64,000 bases of DNA from Flavisolibacter nicotianae (GTDB lineage: Bacteria > Bacteroidota > Bacteroidia > Chitinophagales > Chitinophagaceae), in NCBI RefSeq assembly GCF_003628535.1, contig NZ_RBCI01000007.1, positions 124,001-188,000 on the forward strand, given 5' to 3'. A program made the translations under genes and the position numbers. Positions 53,955 to 62,388 of the stretch are shown here, piece after piece. Every line of letters starts with the position of its first letter. Positions within the stretch are counted from its first letter, which is position 1. Under the pieces are notes generated by a model. It did no database searches. It saw nothing but the letters and a program-made list of their open reading frames with translations, and was not told where the DNA came from.

Positions 53955-55895
53955 ATGGCCGTGCGTCAACTTGCAGCGATTCTGTTTGCCGACATTGCCG
54001 GCTACACTGCCATGATGCAGGAAGATGAGGCGCAGACGCTGCAACTGCGAAACAAATTTCAACAACGGCTGGAAGAAGAAGTATCCCTGCACAACGGCCG
54101 CCTGCTGGATTTCAGGGGTGATGGCGCCATGTGCAGTTTTTGGAGCACCATCGAGGCCGTAAGAGCGGCCCTTTCCCTGCAACTGGCAATGCTGTCCGAT
54201 CCCAGGGTGCCGCTGCGCATCGGCCTGCATGCCGGCGACGTGGTGGCGGACGGCAACACCGTTTACGGCGACGGTGTCAACCTGGCTTCCCGCCTCGAGA
54301 CCTTTGCCATTCCGGGCAGCATTCTCCTTTCCGGCAAAGTTTATGATGACATCAAAAACCAGAAGGACATCCAGGCCATCTCGCTTGGAAAATTCCTGCT
54401 CAAGAATGTAAAAGACGCCGTCGAGATATTCGCTGTCAGCAATCCGGGTGTGATCCTGCCGGATAAAAATTCGCTGGAAGGAAAGGGCGAAAAACTGCCG
54501 TCAAAAAAACGCCTGGAAAGATCGGTCATCGTGTTGCCCTTTGTCAACATGAGCAACGACCAGGAACAGGAGTACTTCAGCGACGGGCTCACGGAGGAAA
54601 TCATCTCCGGCTTGTCGCGGCTCAAAAACCTACGGGTGATTTCCCGGACCACTTCCATGCAATACAAGAACACCAACAAAGACAGCAAAACCATCGGCCG
54701 CGAAACCGGTGTGAGTTACATCCTGGAAGGAAGTGTCAGGAAGTTCAGCAACAACCTCCGGATTACGGCACAATTCATCGATGCCCGGGAGGATATTCAC
54801 CTGTGGGCCGAAAATTACCGCGGCACGATGGAAGACATTTTCAATATCCAGGAGCAGGTGTCGGAAAAAATTGTTGAAGCGTTGCGGATACAGCTTACAA
54901 GGGAAGAGCAGTTGGTGCTGGAAAAACGTTACACCGAAAACACGGCGGCTTATGAACTGTACCTGAAGGGACGTTCTTTCTGGAAAAAAAGAAACGAGGA
55001 AAGCCTGAACGCCGCAATTGTCCATTTTGAAAAGGCACTGGAAAAAGATCCCGGTTATGCATTGGCGTGGGCCGGTCTCGCTGATACCTACAGCCTTATT
55101 GGCGAGTACACCAACATTTCACGCCGGGTATTGTTTCCAAAACAGATGGCCGCCGTCAACAAGGCGCTGGATCTCGATAACCGTCTTGGCGAAGCCCATA
55201 TCTCCCTGGCGATCTCGCTGATGCTTAATGAGTGGGACTGGAAGGCTTCGCAGAAAGAATTCCAGCTTGGCTTGGAACTCAATCCAAACTATGCGACGGG
55301 ACATCATTGGTACGGCGAATGGCTGTTGTTTACCGGTGACTCGGAAGGCGCCTTTCGCGAAATAGGCATGGCGCTGGAACTGGAGCCGGCTTCCCCGGGA
55401 ATTGTAAAGGACAAAGGCATTTTTTATTATTACCTCGGCCGGTACGACCAGGCCCTACAAATGGGGATGATGGCACTGGAACTGGATGCCGGTTTTGTGC
55501 CTGCCTACCGCCTTTTATCGCTTGCCTATGCAGGCATGCAAATGTTTGACGAAGCCATTGCGCAAAATGAGCACTGGGGTGAACGCACCGGTAATGCTGT
55601 GAAAACGGCGATTGCGCTGGCCGAAATTTACGCGATGTCGGGCCGTCAAGAAGAAGCAAAACAAATCCTGGACGACGTAGAAGCGGGAAAGGCGTTAAGT
55701 GCAAACGACTGCCGGGGTATGGCACTGGTCTATGCAGCCTTAGAGGATTCAGAACAAGCGTTTCGGTGGCTGGAAGAAAGCTTTACCAATCACGAGGAGT
55801 CCCTGTGCAGTATCAGGATCGACAGCAAATGGGATTCCCTGCGGCCTGATCCGCGGTTCAATGCACTGCTGAGGAAAATCGGGCTGGAAAAATAA
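53955..55895 (+). CDS. Class III adenylate/guanylate cyclase with FlgO/TolB-like and TPR domains
   Basis: 646 residues from ATG 53955. The class III cyclase domain (about 1-170) has the metal aspartates in LFADIAGYTAMMQ and DFRGDGAMCSF, and GLHAGDVVADGNTVYGDGVN. It is followed by a CadC/TolB N-terminal-like domain (about 195-320: SVIVLPFVNMSNDQEQEYFS, YILEGSVRKFSNNLRITAQF) and TPR repeats to the end (YALAWAGLADTYSLIGEYTN, GHHWYGEWLLFTGDSEGAFR). No membrane segment. It would make a cyclic nucleotide, or regulate by protein contact. Whether cAMP binds the Crp/Fnr protein at 30.3 kb is unknown. Confidence 0.88.
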   Translation: MAVRQLAAILFADIAGYTAMMQEDEAQTLQLRNKFQQRLEEEVSLHNGRLLDFRGDGAMCSFWSTIEAVRAALSLQLAMLSDPRVPLRIGLHAGDVVADGNTVYGDGVNLASRLETFAIPGSILLSGKVYDDIKNQKDIQAISLGKFLLKNVKDAVEIFAVSNPGVILPDKNSLEGKGEKLPSKKRLERSVIVLPFVNMSNDQEQEYFSDGLTEEIISGLSRLKNLRVISRTTSMQYKNTNKDSKTIGRETGVSYILEGSVRKFSNNLRITAQFIDAREDIHLWAENYRGTMEDIFNIQEQVSEKIVEALRIQLTREEQLVLEKRYTENTAAYELYLKGRSFWKKRNEESLNAAIVHFEKALEKDPGYALAWAGLADTYSLIGEYTNISRRVLFPKQMAAVNKALDLDNRLGEAHISLAISLMLNEWDWKASQKEFQLGLELNPNYATGHHWYGEWLLFTGDSEGAFREIGMALELEPASPGIVKDKGIFYYYLGRYDQALQMGMMALELDAGFVPAYRLLSLAYAGMQMFDEAIAQNEHWGERTGNAVKTAIALAEIYAMSGRQEEAKQILDDVEAGKALSANDCRGMALVYAALEDSEQAFRWLEESFTNHEESLCSIRIDSKWDSLRPDPRFNALLRKIGLEK

Positions 55896-56285
55896 AAGCC
55901 GCAAAAACACCTGTCATTCGACAATTTAGTATGCATATGAACGGGTGGAATAAATGAAAGTCATTCCTGATGCGCAGGCGCAAAACGTGCAAATGCCGGC
56001 TTCTTTCAATCACCAATTCCGAACAGCATTTCTTTTTCAAACCGTCTTTTTTAGTATGTCTTCAGTACACCTGCAAACGATATCGGTAACGATTGCATAA
56101 AAAAAGCGCTTCAATCCTCATGTTATCCCTGAATATCTGTTTAGACTTGTTTGGGAAAGGTGGGGACAATCATCTTTATTCATATGAAAGTCCCTTGCCC
56201 GTGATGGAAATGGTTGCCATCCACTTTGTGGCGAGGCAGTAGGGGCAGGAACGATTTCTTAATTGCAGTATATGAATAGCTATAC
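55896..56285. other. Gene-free region before the second glycan locus
   Basis: About 390 bases with no supported gene. It should contain the promoter of the glycosidase run at 56286, but I see no exact TAnnTTTG element close to the start and no clear repeats. Confidence 0.5.
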
Positions 56286-59048
56286 ATGAAACGATTGACG
56301 CTATATCTCTTTTTCCTTCTGGTTTCCGTTTATGGCTTTACAACCGTGGAAGCACAGAAATCAACACAAAAACAAGTGACGCTTCTTGTCTCACGGCAGG
56401 CGCCGGCGAGAGTCTTATTTGGTGCGGACAGGTTAACGGCAGCCCTGAAAAAAGCCGGTTATCTGGTTAAAACGGAAACGGGTGACGAGTTGAAAAAGAA
56501 TAGTAAGCCCCTTCTTATTGTCGCTGTAAAGAACGATCCGCTGCTGGCAAGGGCGCAGTCACAATTTCAACCGGATACGGCAGGCAGGAGTGCAAAAGAA
56601 GGCTTTTTGATCTCAACAAAAAACAACGCGATACTGGTTGCCGGCAACGACGCCTCTGGTGCGCTGTACGGCTGTTTGGAACTGGCCGAAAGAGTGGAAG
56701 CGCAAAAAAAGCTGCCGGCAAACCTGACCTATTCCGATGCGCCGGAAATGGTGCTTCGCGGCGAATGCATCGGCCTGCAAAAGCCCGCCTACCTGCCCGG
56801 CCGGCATGTTTATGAATATCCCTACACGCCGGAAACCTTTCCCTGGTTTTACGATAAGGCCCTGTGGCTCCGGGTGCTGGATTCGATGGTGCAGAACCGC
56901 ATGAACTCCCTGTACCTCTGGAACGGTCATCCTTTTGCTTCGCTGGTGCGACTGAAAGAGTATCCTTACGCGGTGGAAGTGGACGACGCCACCTTCAAAA
57001 AAAACGAAGAGGTGTTCAGCTTCCTCACAAAAGAGGCGGACAAAAGAGGGATCTGGGTCATCCAGATGTTTTACAACATCATCGTCTCCAAACCCTTTGC
57101 GGAAAAGCACGGCATCGCCACGCAGGATCGCAACCGGCCCATCATTCCGCTGATCGCCGATTACACCCGCAAGTCCATTGCCGCTTTCGTGGAAAAATAC
57201 CCGAATGTCGGGCTGATGGTGGCGCTGGGCGAAGCCATGGAAGGCGTGGGGCAGGACGACATCGACTGGTTTACCAAAACCATCATTCCCGGTGTGAAAG
57301 ACGGGTTGAAGGCCATGGGAAAAACAGAAGAGCCGCCGATTGTTTTGCGGGCCCACGACACGGATGCACCCGGCGTGATGGAAGCGGCGCTGCCACTATA
57401 TAAAAATTTATACACCGAAGCAAAATACAACGGCGAAGCACTTACGACGTACACCCCCCGCGGTCCCTGGGCTGATTTGCACCGCAAACTGAGCAGCCTG
57501 GGTTCGGTGCAGATCGAGAACGTACACATCCTTGCCAACCTGGAACCCTTCCGGTATGGCTCACCCGATTTTATTCAAAAGTCCGTACAGGCCATGCATA
57601 CGGTACACCATGGCAACGGGCTGCATTTGTACCCGCAGGCGTCGTACTGGGATTGGCCCTACACGGCCGATAAAGCGCCGAAACGCTTGCTGCAAATTGA
57701 CCGGGATTGGATCTGGTACAAAGCCTGGAGCCGCTATGCCTGGAAAGCGAACCACAGCAGGGAAACGGAAACGGCTTACTGGGATAATCTACTTGCTCAA
57801 AAATTCGGCGCCACGCAAACGGCGGCAAAAAACATTCGCACCGCTTACGAAGAAGCCGGTGAAATTGCGCCCAAGCTCCTGCGCCGTTTTGGCATCACCG
57901 ACGGCAACCGCCAAACGCTGACGCTCGGCATGTTCATGACGCAATTGATCAATCCGTACCGCTACGGACTGTTTACACTGCTGTACAATTCGGAAGGACC
58001 GGAAGGAGAGATGCTGACTGATTATGCGGAGAAGGAATGGAAAGGTGAAAAGCATGTTGGTGAAACGCCTGTTCAAATCATCAATGAAGTAAAAGCCCAC
58101 GGGAAGAAAGCGGTGCAGGCCATCGAAAACGCTTCAGCAGGCGTAAAGGCCAACCAGGAAGAATTTGATCGCCTGCGCAATGATATGCACATCTACGAAG
58201 CACTGGCCAACAATTTCGCTGAAAAAGCGGAAGCAGCGCTGGCGGTTTTACGCTACAAGTATTCGAACGACATCAATGACCTCGAAAAAGGTAGGGCGCA
58301 CCTCGAAAAAAGCCTGCGGTCATTTGAAACGCTGGTGAGCCTGACAAAGAATTCTTACCTGTATGCCAACAGCATGCAAACGCAGCAACGGAAAATTCCG
58401 ATTGGCGGCAACGATGGCAGGAACAAAACATGGGAAGAGTTGCTGCCGTTTTACCAACAGGAACTGGCTAATCTTCTGCGGAACATTGACTCGCTGAAAT
58501 CTCCCGTGAAGACTGCCCGTGCGGTGGAAAAAATCCGGTTTCAACCGGCCGCTGTCACCCTGCTCACGCAACCAATTTCTACGTATGAAATAGCGACCGG
58601 CAAGGAATTGTTTGCCGATACGGCCACCTACATCAAGGATTTTGCGGAAGAACTGGCGAAGCTGCAAGGCCTGAAGCTTTCCACCACGCAACAGGTAAAG
58701 GAGGGCACCACGATTCGATTTTCCAATGCAAAACCGGTGAAGGTCCTCGTGGGTTATTTCAATTCGAAAGACAGTCGTTACCTGCAACCGCCGCAGCTGG
58801 AAACAGATGCCAGTGCCAACGATTACGGCCAGGCGGAAGCAAAGCTCCGCAACGCGGTGATCATCTCCGGCTTGCCACCTGTCAATGTTCATACTTATTC
58901 CTTCAAGGCGGGAGAAAATACCCTGCGGCTGGCAAAAGGAATGGCGCTGGTGCTGGGTTTTGTGGACGATGCGCAGCCCTTCCCGGTGCGGGATGCGGGA
59001 CTCATTTCGGGTGGCGTGAAAAAAGAACTCGATTGGTTATTTGAATGA
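56286..59048 (+). CDS. Large secreted glycosidase-like protein with GH20/GH67-type N-terminal domain
   Basis: 920 residues with signal peptide (MKRLTLYLFFLLVSVYGFTT, cleavage after VEAQ). Residues of about 30-150 form the zincin-like N-terminal domain typical of GH20/GH67-type enzymes (ILVAGNDASGALYGCLELAE). A TIM-barrel-like central part follows (MVQNRMNSLYLWNGHPFASL, WVIQMFYNIIVSKPFAEKHG, LMVALGEAMEGVGQDD, ANLEPFRYGS), then a helical C-terminal region. It resembles Bacteroidota proteins annotated as alpha-D-galacturonidase-like or GH115-like; the precise family is uncertain. Followed 6 bp later by the MGH1-like gene and then GH28, suggesting pectin breakdown. Confidence 0.75.
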   Translation: MKRLTLYLFFLLVSVYGFTTVEAQKSTQKQVTLLVSRQAPARVLFGADRLTAALKKAGYLVKTETGDELKKNSKPLLIVAVKNDPLLARAQSQFQPDTAGRSAKEGFLISTKNNAILVAGNDASGALYGCLELAERVEAQKKLPANLTYSDAPEMVLRGECIGLQKPAYLPGRHVYEYPYTPETFPWFYDKALWLRVLDSMVQNRMNSLYLWNGHPFASLVRLKEYPYAVEVDDATFKKNEEVFSFLTKEADKRGIWVIQMFYNIIVSKPFAEKHGIATQDRNRPIIPLIADYTRKSIAAFVEKYPNVGLMVALGEAMEGVGQDDIDWFTKTIIPGVKDGLKAMGKTEEPPIVLRAHDTDAPGVMEAALPLYKNLYTEAKYNGEALTTYTPRGPWADLHRKLSSLGSVQIENVHILANLEPFRYGSPDFIQKSVQAMHTVHHGNGLHLYPQASYWDWPYTADKAPKRLLQIDRDWIWYKAWSRYAWKANHSRETETAYWDNLLAQKFGATQTAAKNIRTAYEEAGEIAPKLLRRFGITDGNRQTLTLGMFMTQLINPYRYGLFTLLYNSEGPEGEMLTDYAEKEWKGEKHVGETPVQIINEVKAHGKKAVQAIENASAGVKANQEEFDRLRNDMHIYEALANNFAEKAEAALAVLRYKYSNDINDLEKGRAHLEKSLRSFETLVSLTKNSYLYANSMQTQQRKIPIGGNDGRNKTWEELLPFYQQELANLLRNIDSLKSPVKTARAVEKIRFQPAAVTLLTQPISTYEIATGKELFADTATYIKDFAEELAKLQGLKLSTTQQVKEGTTIRFSNAKPVKVLVGYFNSKDSRYLQPPQLETDASANDYGQAEAKLRNAVIISGLPPVNVHTYSFKAGENTLRLAKGMALVLGFVDDAQPFPVRDAGLISGGVKKELDWLFE

Positions 59049-59054
59049 TCAGAC

Positions 59055-60614
59055 ATGAAAAATGATTTGTTTTATAGAACGCTTTGTTTGCTGGTGGCGA
59101 TGCTCGCCGCCGCGACAGTTTGCTCTGCGCAGAACAAAGTCAATTCGCACCTAACGGATAAGCTCAGGCTGTATGTAAATTATTTTGATGCAATTGATTC
59201 GGAATACGCCGTTAATTATGTTCCCAACGACAAGGCCGTCGACTGGCTGTCGAAGAACATTCCACTCTTTGAATGCCCCGATACCACGCTGGAAAAAATT
59301 TACTATTACCGGTGGTGGGCGGTTCGCAAGCATTTAAAGCAAACTCCCGACGGGTTTGTGTTTACCGAATTCATCACACCCATGAAACATGCCGGGAAGC
59401 ACAACACCATCAGCAGCGCTCTGGGACATCACATCTACGAGCTTCGCTGGCTGCACGATCAGCAATACCTGGATGACTACATCAACTTCTGGCTGCATGT
59501 CGATCCGCAAACACCCAAGCCGCACCTGCACGCTTTCAGCAGCTGGCTGCAGAATGCCGTGTACAATCGCTATCTCGTCAACCTGGACAAAGATTTTTTG
59601 AAGAAGAACATCAGGGCGATGGATTCGGATTACAAAGCATGGGAGGCTGAAAAGTTGTTGCCTTCAGGTTTGTACTGGCAGTTCGATGTGCGGGATGCAA
59701 TGGAAGAATCGATCAGCGGTGGCCGCAAAGAACAAAACCGCCGGCCAACGATCAACAGCTACATGTACGGCAATGCCGTGGCGCTGTCTGCCATGGCAAA
59801 ACTGCTGCGCATCGACAGCCTGCAAAAAAAATATGCGGTAAAAGCGGAGACGCTCCGGAAACTGGTGCACGACAGCCTTTGGGACAACCGGGAACAGTTT
59901 TTCAAAGTGCTGCATCCAACCGGCCAGCTGGACGATGCCCGTGAAGAACTGGGATACATTCCTTGGTATTTTAACCTGCCTTACAAAAACGAAAAGTATG
60001 CGGCGCAGTGGAATGAATTGCTGGACAAAGCCGGTTTCCAGGCGCCCTGGGGCATTACCACGGCCGAACGGCGCCACCCGCTTTTCCGGACGCATGGCTC
60101 GGGTCATGGCTGCGAATGGGATGGGGCAGTTTGGCCCTATGCTACAGCGCAAACGCTGAAAGGATTGTCTCATTTGTTAACGAACTATCCGCACCACGCA
60201 AAGATGAACGCATCCGTTTTTTACAACGAGCTGCACAAATATGCCTGGTCGCACCAGAAAAGAGGGCTGCCTTACCTGGGTGAATACCAGGACGAAAAAA
60301 ACGGTGAGTGGCTGAAAGGCGACAACCCCCGCAGCAGTTATTACAATCATTCCACTTTTGCTGACCTGATCATAAACGATCTTATGGGACTAAAACCCCG
60401 GGAAGACAATGTGCTCGAACTTGAACCGCTGATTCCAAAAGGCAAGTGGGACTGGTTTTGCCTGGAGAACGTTTTTTATCACCACAAAATGCTGACGATA
60501 CGCTGGGATAAAAATGGCCGGAAGTACGGCAAGGGAAGCGGGCTGGCTGTCCTGGCAGATGGGAAGCTGTTGTACAGGGGAAAGGAGCTGAAGCCGGTAA
60601 AAATAAAAATGTAG
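59055..60614 (+). CDS. Secreted MGH1-like (alpha/alpha-barrel) glycoside hydrolase
   Basis: 519 residues with a signal peptide ending CSAQ. The alpha/alpha6-barrel of the GH63/MGH1-like clan shows YYYRWWAVRKHLK, LYWQFDVRDAMEESISGGRK, PTINSYMYGNAVALSAMAKL, HGCEWDGAVWPYATAQTLKG and SYYNHSTFADLIINDLMGLK. Acidic residues in FDVRDAMEES and the CEWDG motif are candidates for catalysis. Its substrate is unknown; its position between two pectin-type genes suggests a side-chain glycosidase. Confidence 0.8.
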   Translation: MKNDLFYRTLCLLVAMLAAATVCSAQNKVNSHLTDKLRLYVNYFDAIDSEYAVNYVPNDKAVDWLSKNIPLFECPDTTLEKIYYYRWWAVRKHLKQTPDGFVFTEFITPMKHAGKHNTISSALGHHIYELRWLHDQQYLDDYINFWLHVDPQTPKPHLHAFSSWLQNAVYNRYLVNLDKDFLKKNIRAMDSDYKAWEAEKLLPSGLYWQFDVRDAMEESISGGRKEQNRRPTINSYMYGNAVALSAMAKLLRIDSLQKKYAVKAETLRKLVHDSLWDNREQFFKVLHPTGQLDDAREELGYIPWYFNLPYKNEKYAAQWNELLDKAGFQAPWGITTAERRHPLFRTHGSGHGCEWDGAVWPYATAQTLKGLSHLLTNYPHHAKMNASVFYNELHKYAWSHQKRGLPYLGEYQDEKNGEWLKGDNPRSSYYNHSTFADLIINDLMGLKPREDNVLELEPLIPKGKWDWFCLENVFYHHKMLTIRWDKNGRKYGKGSGLAVLADGKLLYRGKELKPVKIKM

Positions 60615-60643
60615 CTGGCGCTTTTTTAAAGCAATCAAGAGTT

Positions 60644-62194
60644 ATGAAACGATCAGTCATCATCTTTTTTTTGTGCTTGTTCTTTCACTCCCTGGAGGCG
60701 CAGTCATGGTACAACGTGCTTTCCTACGGCGCCAAAAATGACAGCAGCAAACTGTCCACCACCGCCATTGCGGCCGCTATCAATGCCGCGGCAAAAAAAG
60801 GCGGCGGCACGGTTTATTTTCCCGCGGGAAAATATCTCACGGGCCCCATTCACCTGAAAAGCAACATCACCATTTATATCGACGCCGGTGCGGAACTGCA
60901 CTTCAGCGACAATTTTGATCACTACATGCCCTTTGTGGAAAGCCGGTTTGAAGGGGTGGATGTCAAAAGTTTTTCACCGCTTTTTTATGCGTACAAGGCC
61001 GAAAACATTTCCATCATTGGCCGTGGACTGATCAATGGCCACGGTAAAAAATGGTGGGATGTAGCGGAAGGCTACAAGGAAGACCAGCCTAAAACAAAAT
61101 GGCAGCTTGCCTTTGAAGCGGCCAACAAGGACATGATCCAGCCCGATGACCTGGGACAGATCAAAAAAGGATTTCTTCGGCCGCCCTTCATTCAACCGAT
61201 GTTTTGCAAAAACGTCCTGGTGCAGGGCATCACGATTGTCAACTCGCCGTTCTGGACCGTGAACCCCGAGTTCTGTGAAAATGTCACGGTGGAAGGCGTT
61301 ACCATCAACAACCCGCATTCGCCGAACACGGATGGGATCAACCCGGAAAGCTGCAAGTATGTGCACATTACCAACTGTCACATCAGCGTGGGCGATGATT
61401 GCATTACGATCAAGTCGGGCAAGGATCTTCCGGGTCGGACAAAGGCGGCGCCGGCCGAGAATTACACCATCACCAACTGCACGATGCTGTCGGGGCACGG
61501 CGGCGTGGTGATCGGCAGCGAAATGAGCGGCGATGTGAAAAAGATCACCATCTCCAACTGTGTGTTTGACGGCACCGACAGGGGGATCCGCATCAAAACG
61601 GCAAGGGGCCGAGGCGGTGTGGTGGAAGACATCCGAGTGAGCAATATCGTGATGAAAAACATCCGGCAACAGGCCATTGTGCTGGACATGCAATACGCCA
61701 AAACGGCACCGGAGCCCGTATCGGAGCGGACGCCTCGGTTTCGCAACATCCACCTGAGCGGCATCACGGCGAAGACGGCACAGGCCATTTACATCAACGG
61801 GCTGGCAGAAATGCCGGTGGAGGACATCAGCTTCAGCGATATCCAGTTTGAGGCACAAACCGGCGTTGTCATCAAGGAAGCAACGAACATCGAGTTTCAC
61901 AATGTGCGCATCACGACCAACGAAGGCGCTTCGCTGGCGGCAGAAAATGTAAGTGACCTGACCATCGATGGCGTGAAAACCCTGCAGCCGCTTGCCGGCA
62001 AGCCAACCATTGACCTGAACAATGTGCAGAACGTGTTTCTCTACAACTGCAACCCGGTAAAGGAAACTCCCGTGTTTTTGCAGGTGAGGGGAGAGCGGTC
62101 GAAGGGCATTGTGCTGAAAGGCAACAATTTTGCCGGTGCGGTAAAACCGGTGGTGCAGGAAGGCAGCGTGGCGGAAACCATCGCAGTGAATTAA
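60644..62194 (+). CDS. GH28 polygalacturonase-family enzyme
   Basis: 516 residues, signal peptide ending LEAQ. Right-handed beta-helix with the pectate-lyase-like start YNVLSYGAKNDSSKLSTTAI and the GH28 signature sites PNTDGINPES, VGDDCITIKSG, SGHGGVVIGSEMSG and RGIRIKTARGRGG. The Asp residues in NTDG and GDD are the catalytic set and are present. It hydrolyses polygalacturonan or rhamnogalacturonan oligomers, probably exo-acting in the periplasm like other Bacteroidota GH28 enzymes. Confidence 0.95.
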   Translation: MKRSVIIFFLCLFFHSLEAQSWYNVLSYGAKNDSSKLSTTAIAAAINAAAKKGGGTVYFPAGKYLTGPIHLKSNITIYIDAGAELHFSDNFDHYMPFVESRFEGVDVKSFSPLFYAYKAENISIIGRGLINGHGKKWWDVAEGYKEDQPKTKWQLAFEAANKDMIQPDDLGQIKKGFLRPPFIQPMFCKNVLVQGITIVNSPFWTVNPEFCENVTVEGVTINNPHSPNTDGINPESCKYVHITNCHISVGDDCITIKSGKDLPGRTKAAPAENYTITNCTMLSGHGGVVIGSEMSGDVKKITISNCVFDGTDRGIRIKTARGRGGVVEDIRVSNIVMKNIRQQAIVLDMQYAKTAPEPVSERTPRFRNIHLSGITAKTAQAIYINGLAEMPVEDISFSDIQFEAQTGVVIKEATNIEFHNVRITTNEGASLAAENVSDLTIDGVKTLQPLAGKPTIDLNNVQNVFLYNCNPVKETPVFLQVRGERSKGIVLKGNNFAGAVKPVVQEGSVAETIAVN

Positions 62195-62235
62195 TCAACA
62201 ACGTAGTTGTATGCAGCACAAATTGGAATACAGGA

Positions 62236-62294
62236 GAACCACAGGGACACAGAGTAACACGGTGTTCCTCCGTGTCCCTGTGTCTCCGTGGTTC
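62236..62294. repeat. Imperfect inverted repeat of the ACCACRGRGRCACAGRG type
   Basis: GAACCACAGGGACACAGAG on the left pairs with the CTCCGTGTCCCTGTG / CTCCGTGGTTC segment on the right, giving a roughly 27-bp imperfect stem with almost no loop. This is a dispersed REP-like sequence known from several environmental phyla; it lies between the GH28 and GH95 genes and may also end transcription. Confidence 0.8.
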
Positions 62295-62388
62295 AAAAAC
62301 CTGCTGCATAGACTTACCGAACGTCCAAGAGTGCGACGCAACGGCAGCCAAATAATAGTACTATCGCTTGGTACATAAAAATATTCAT

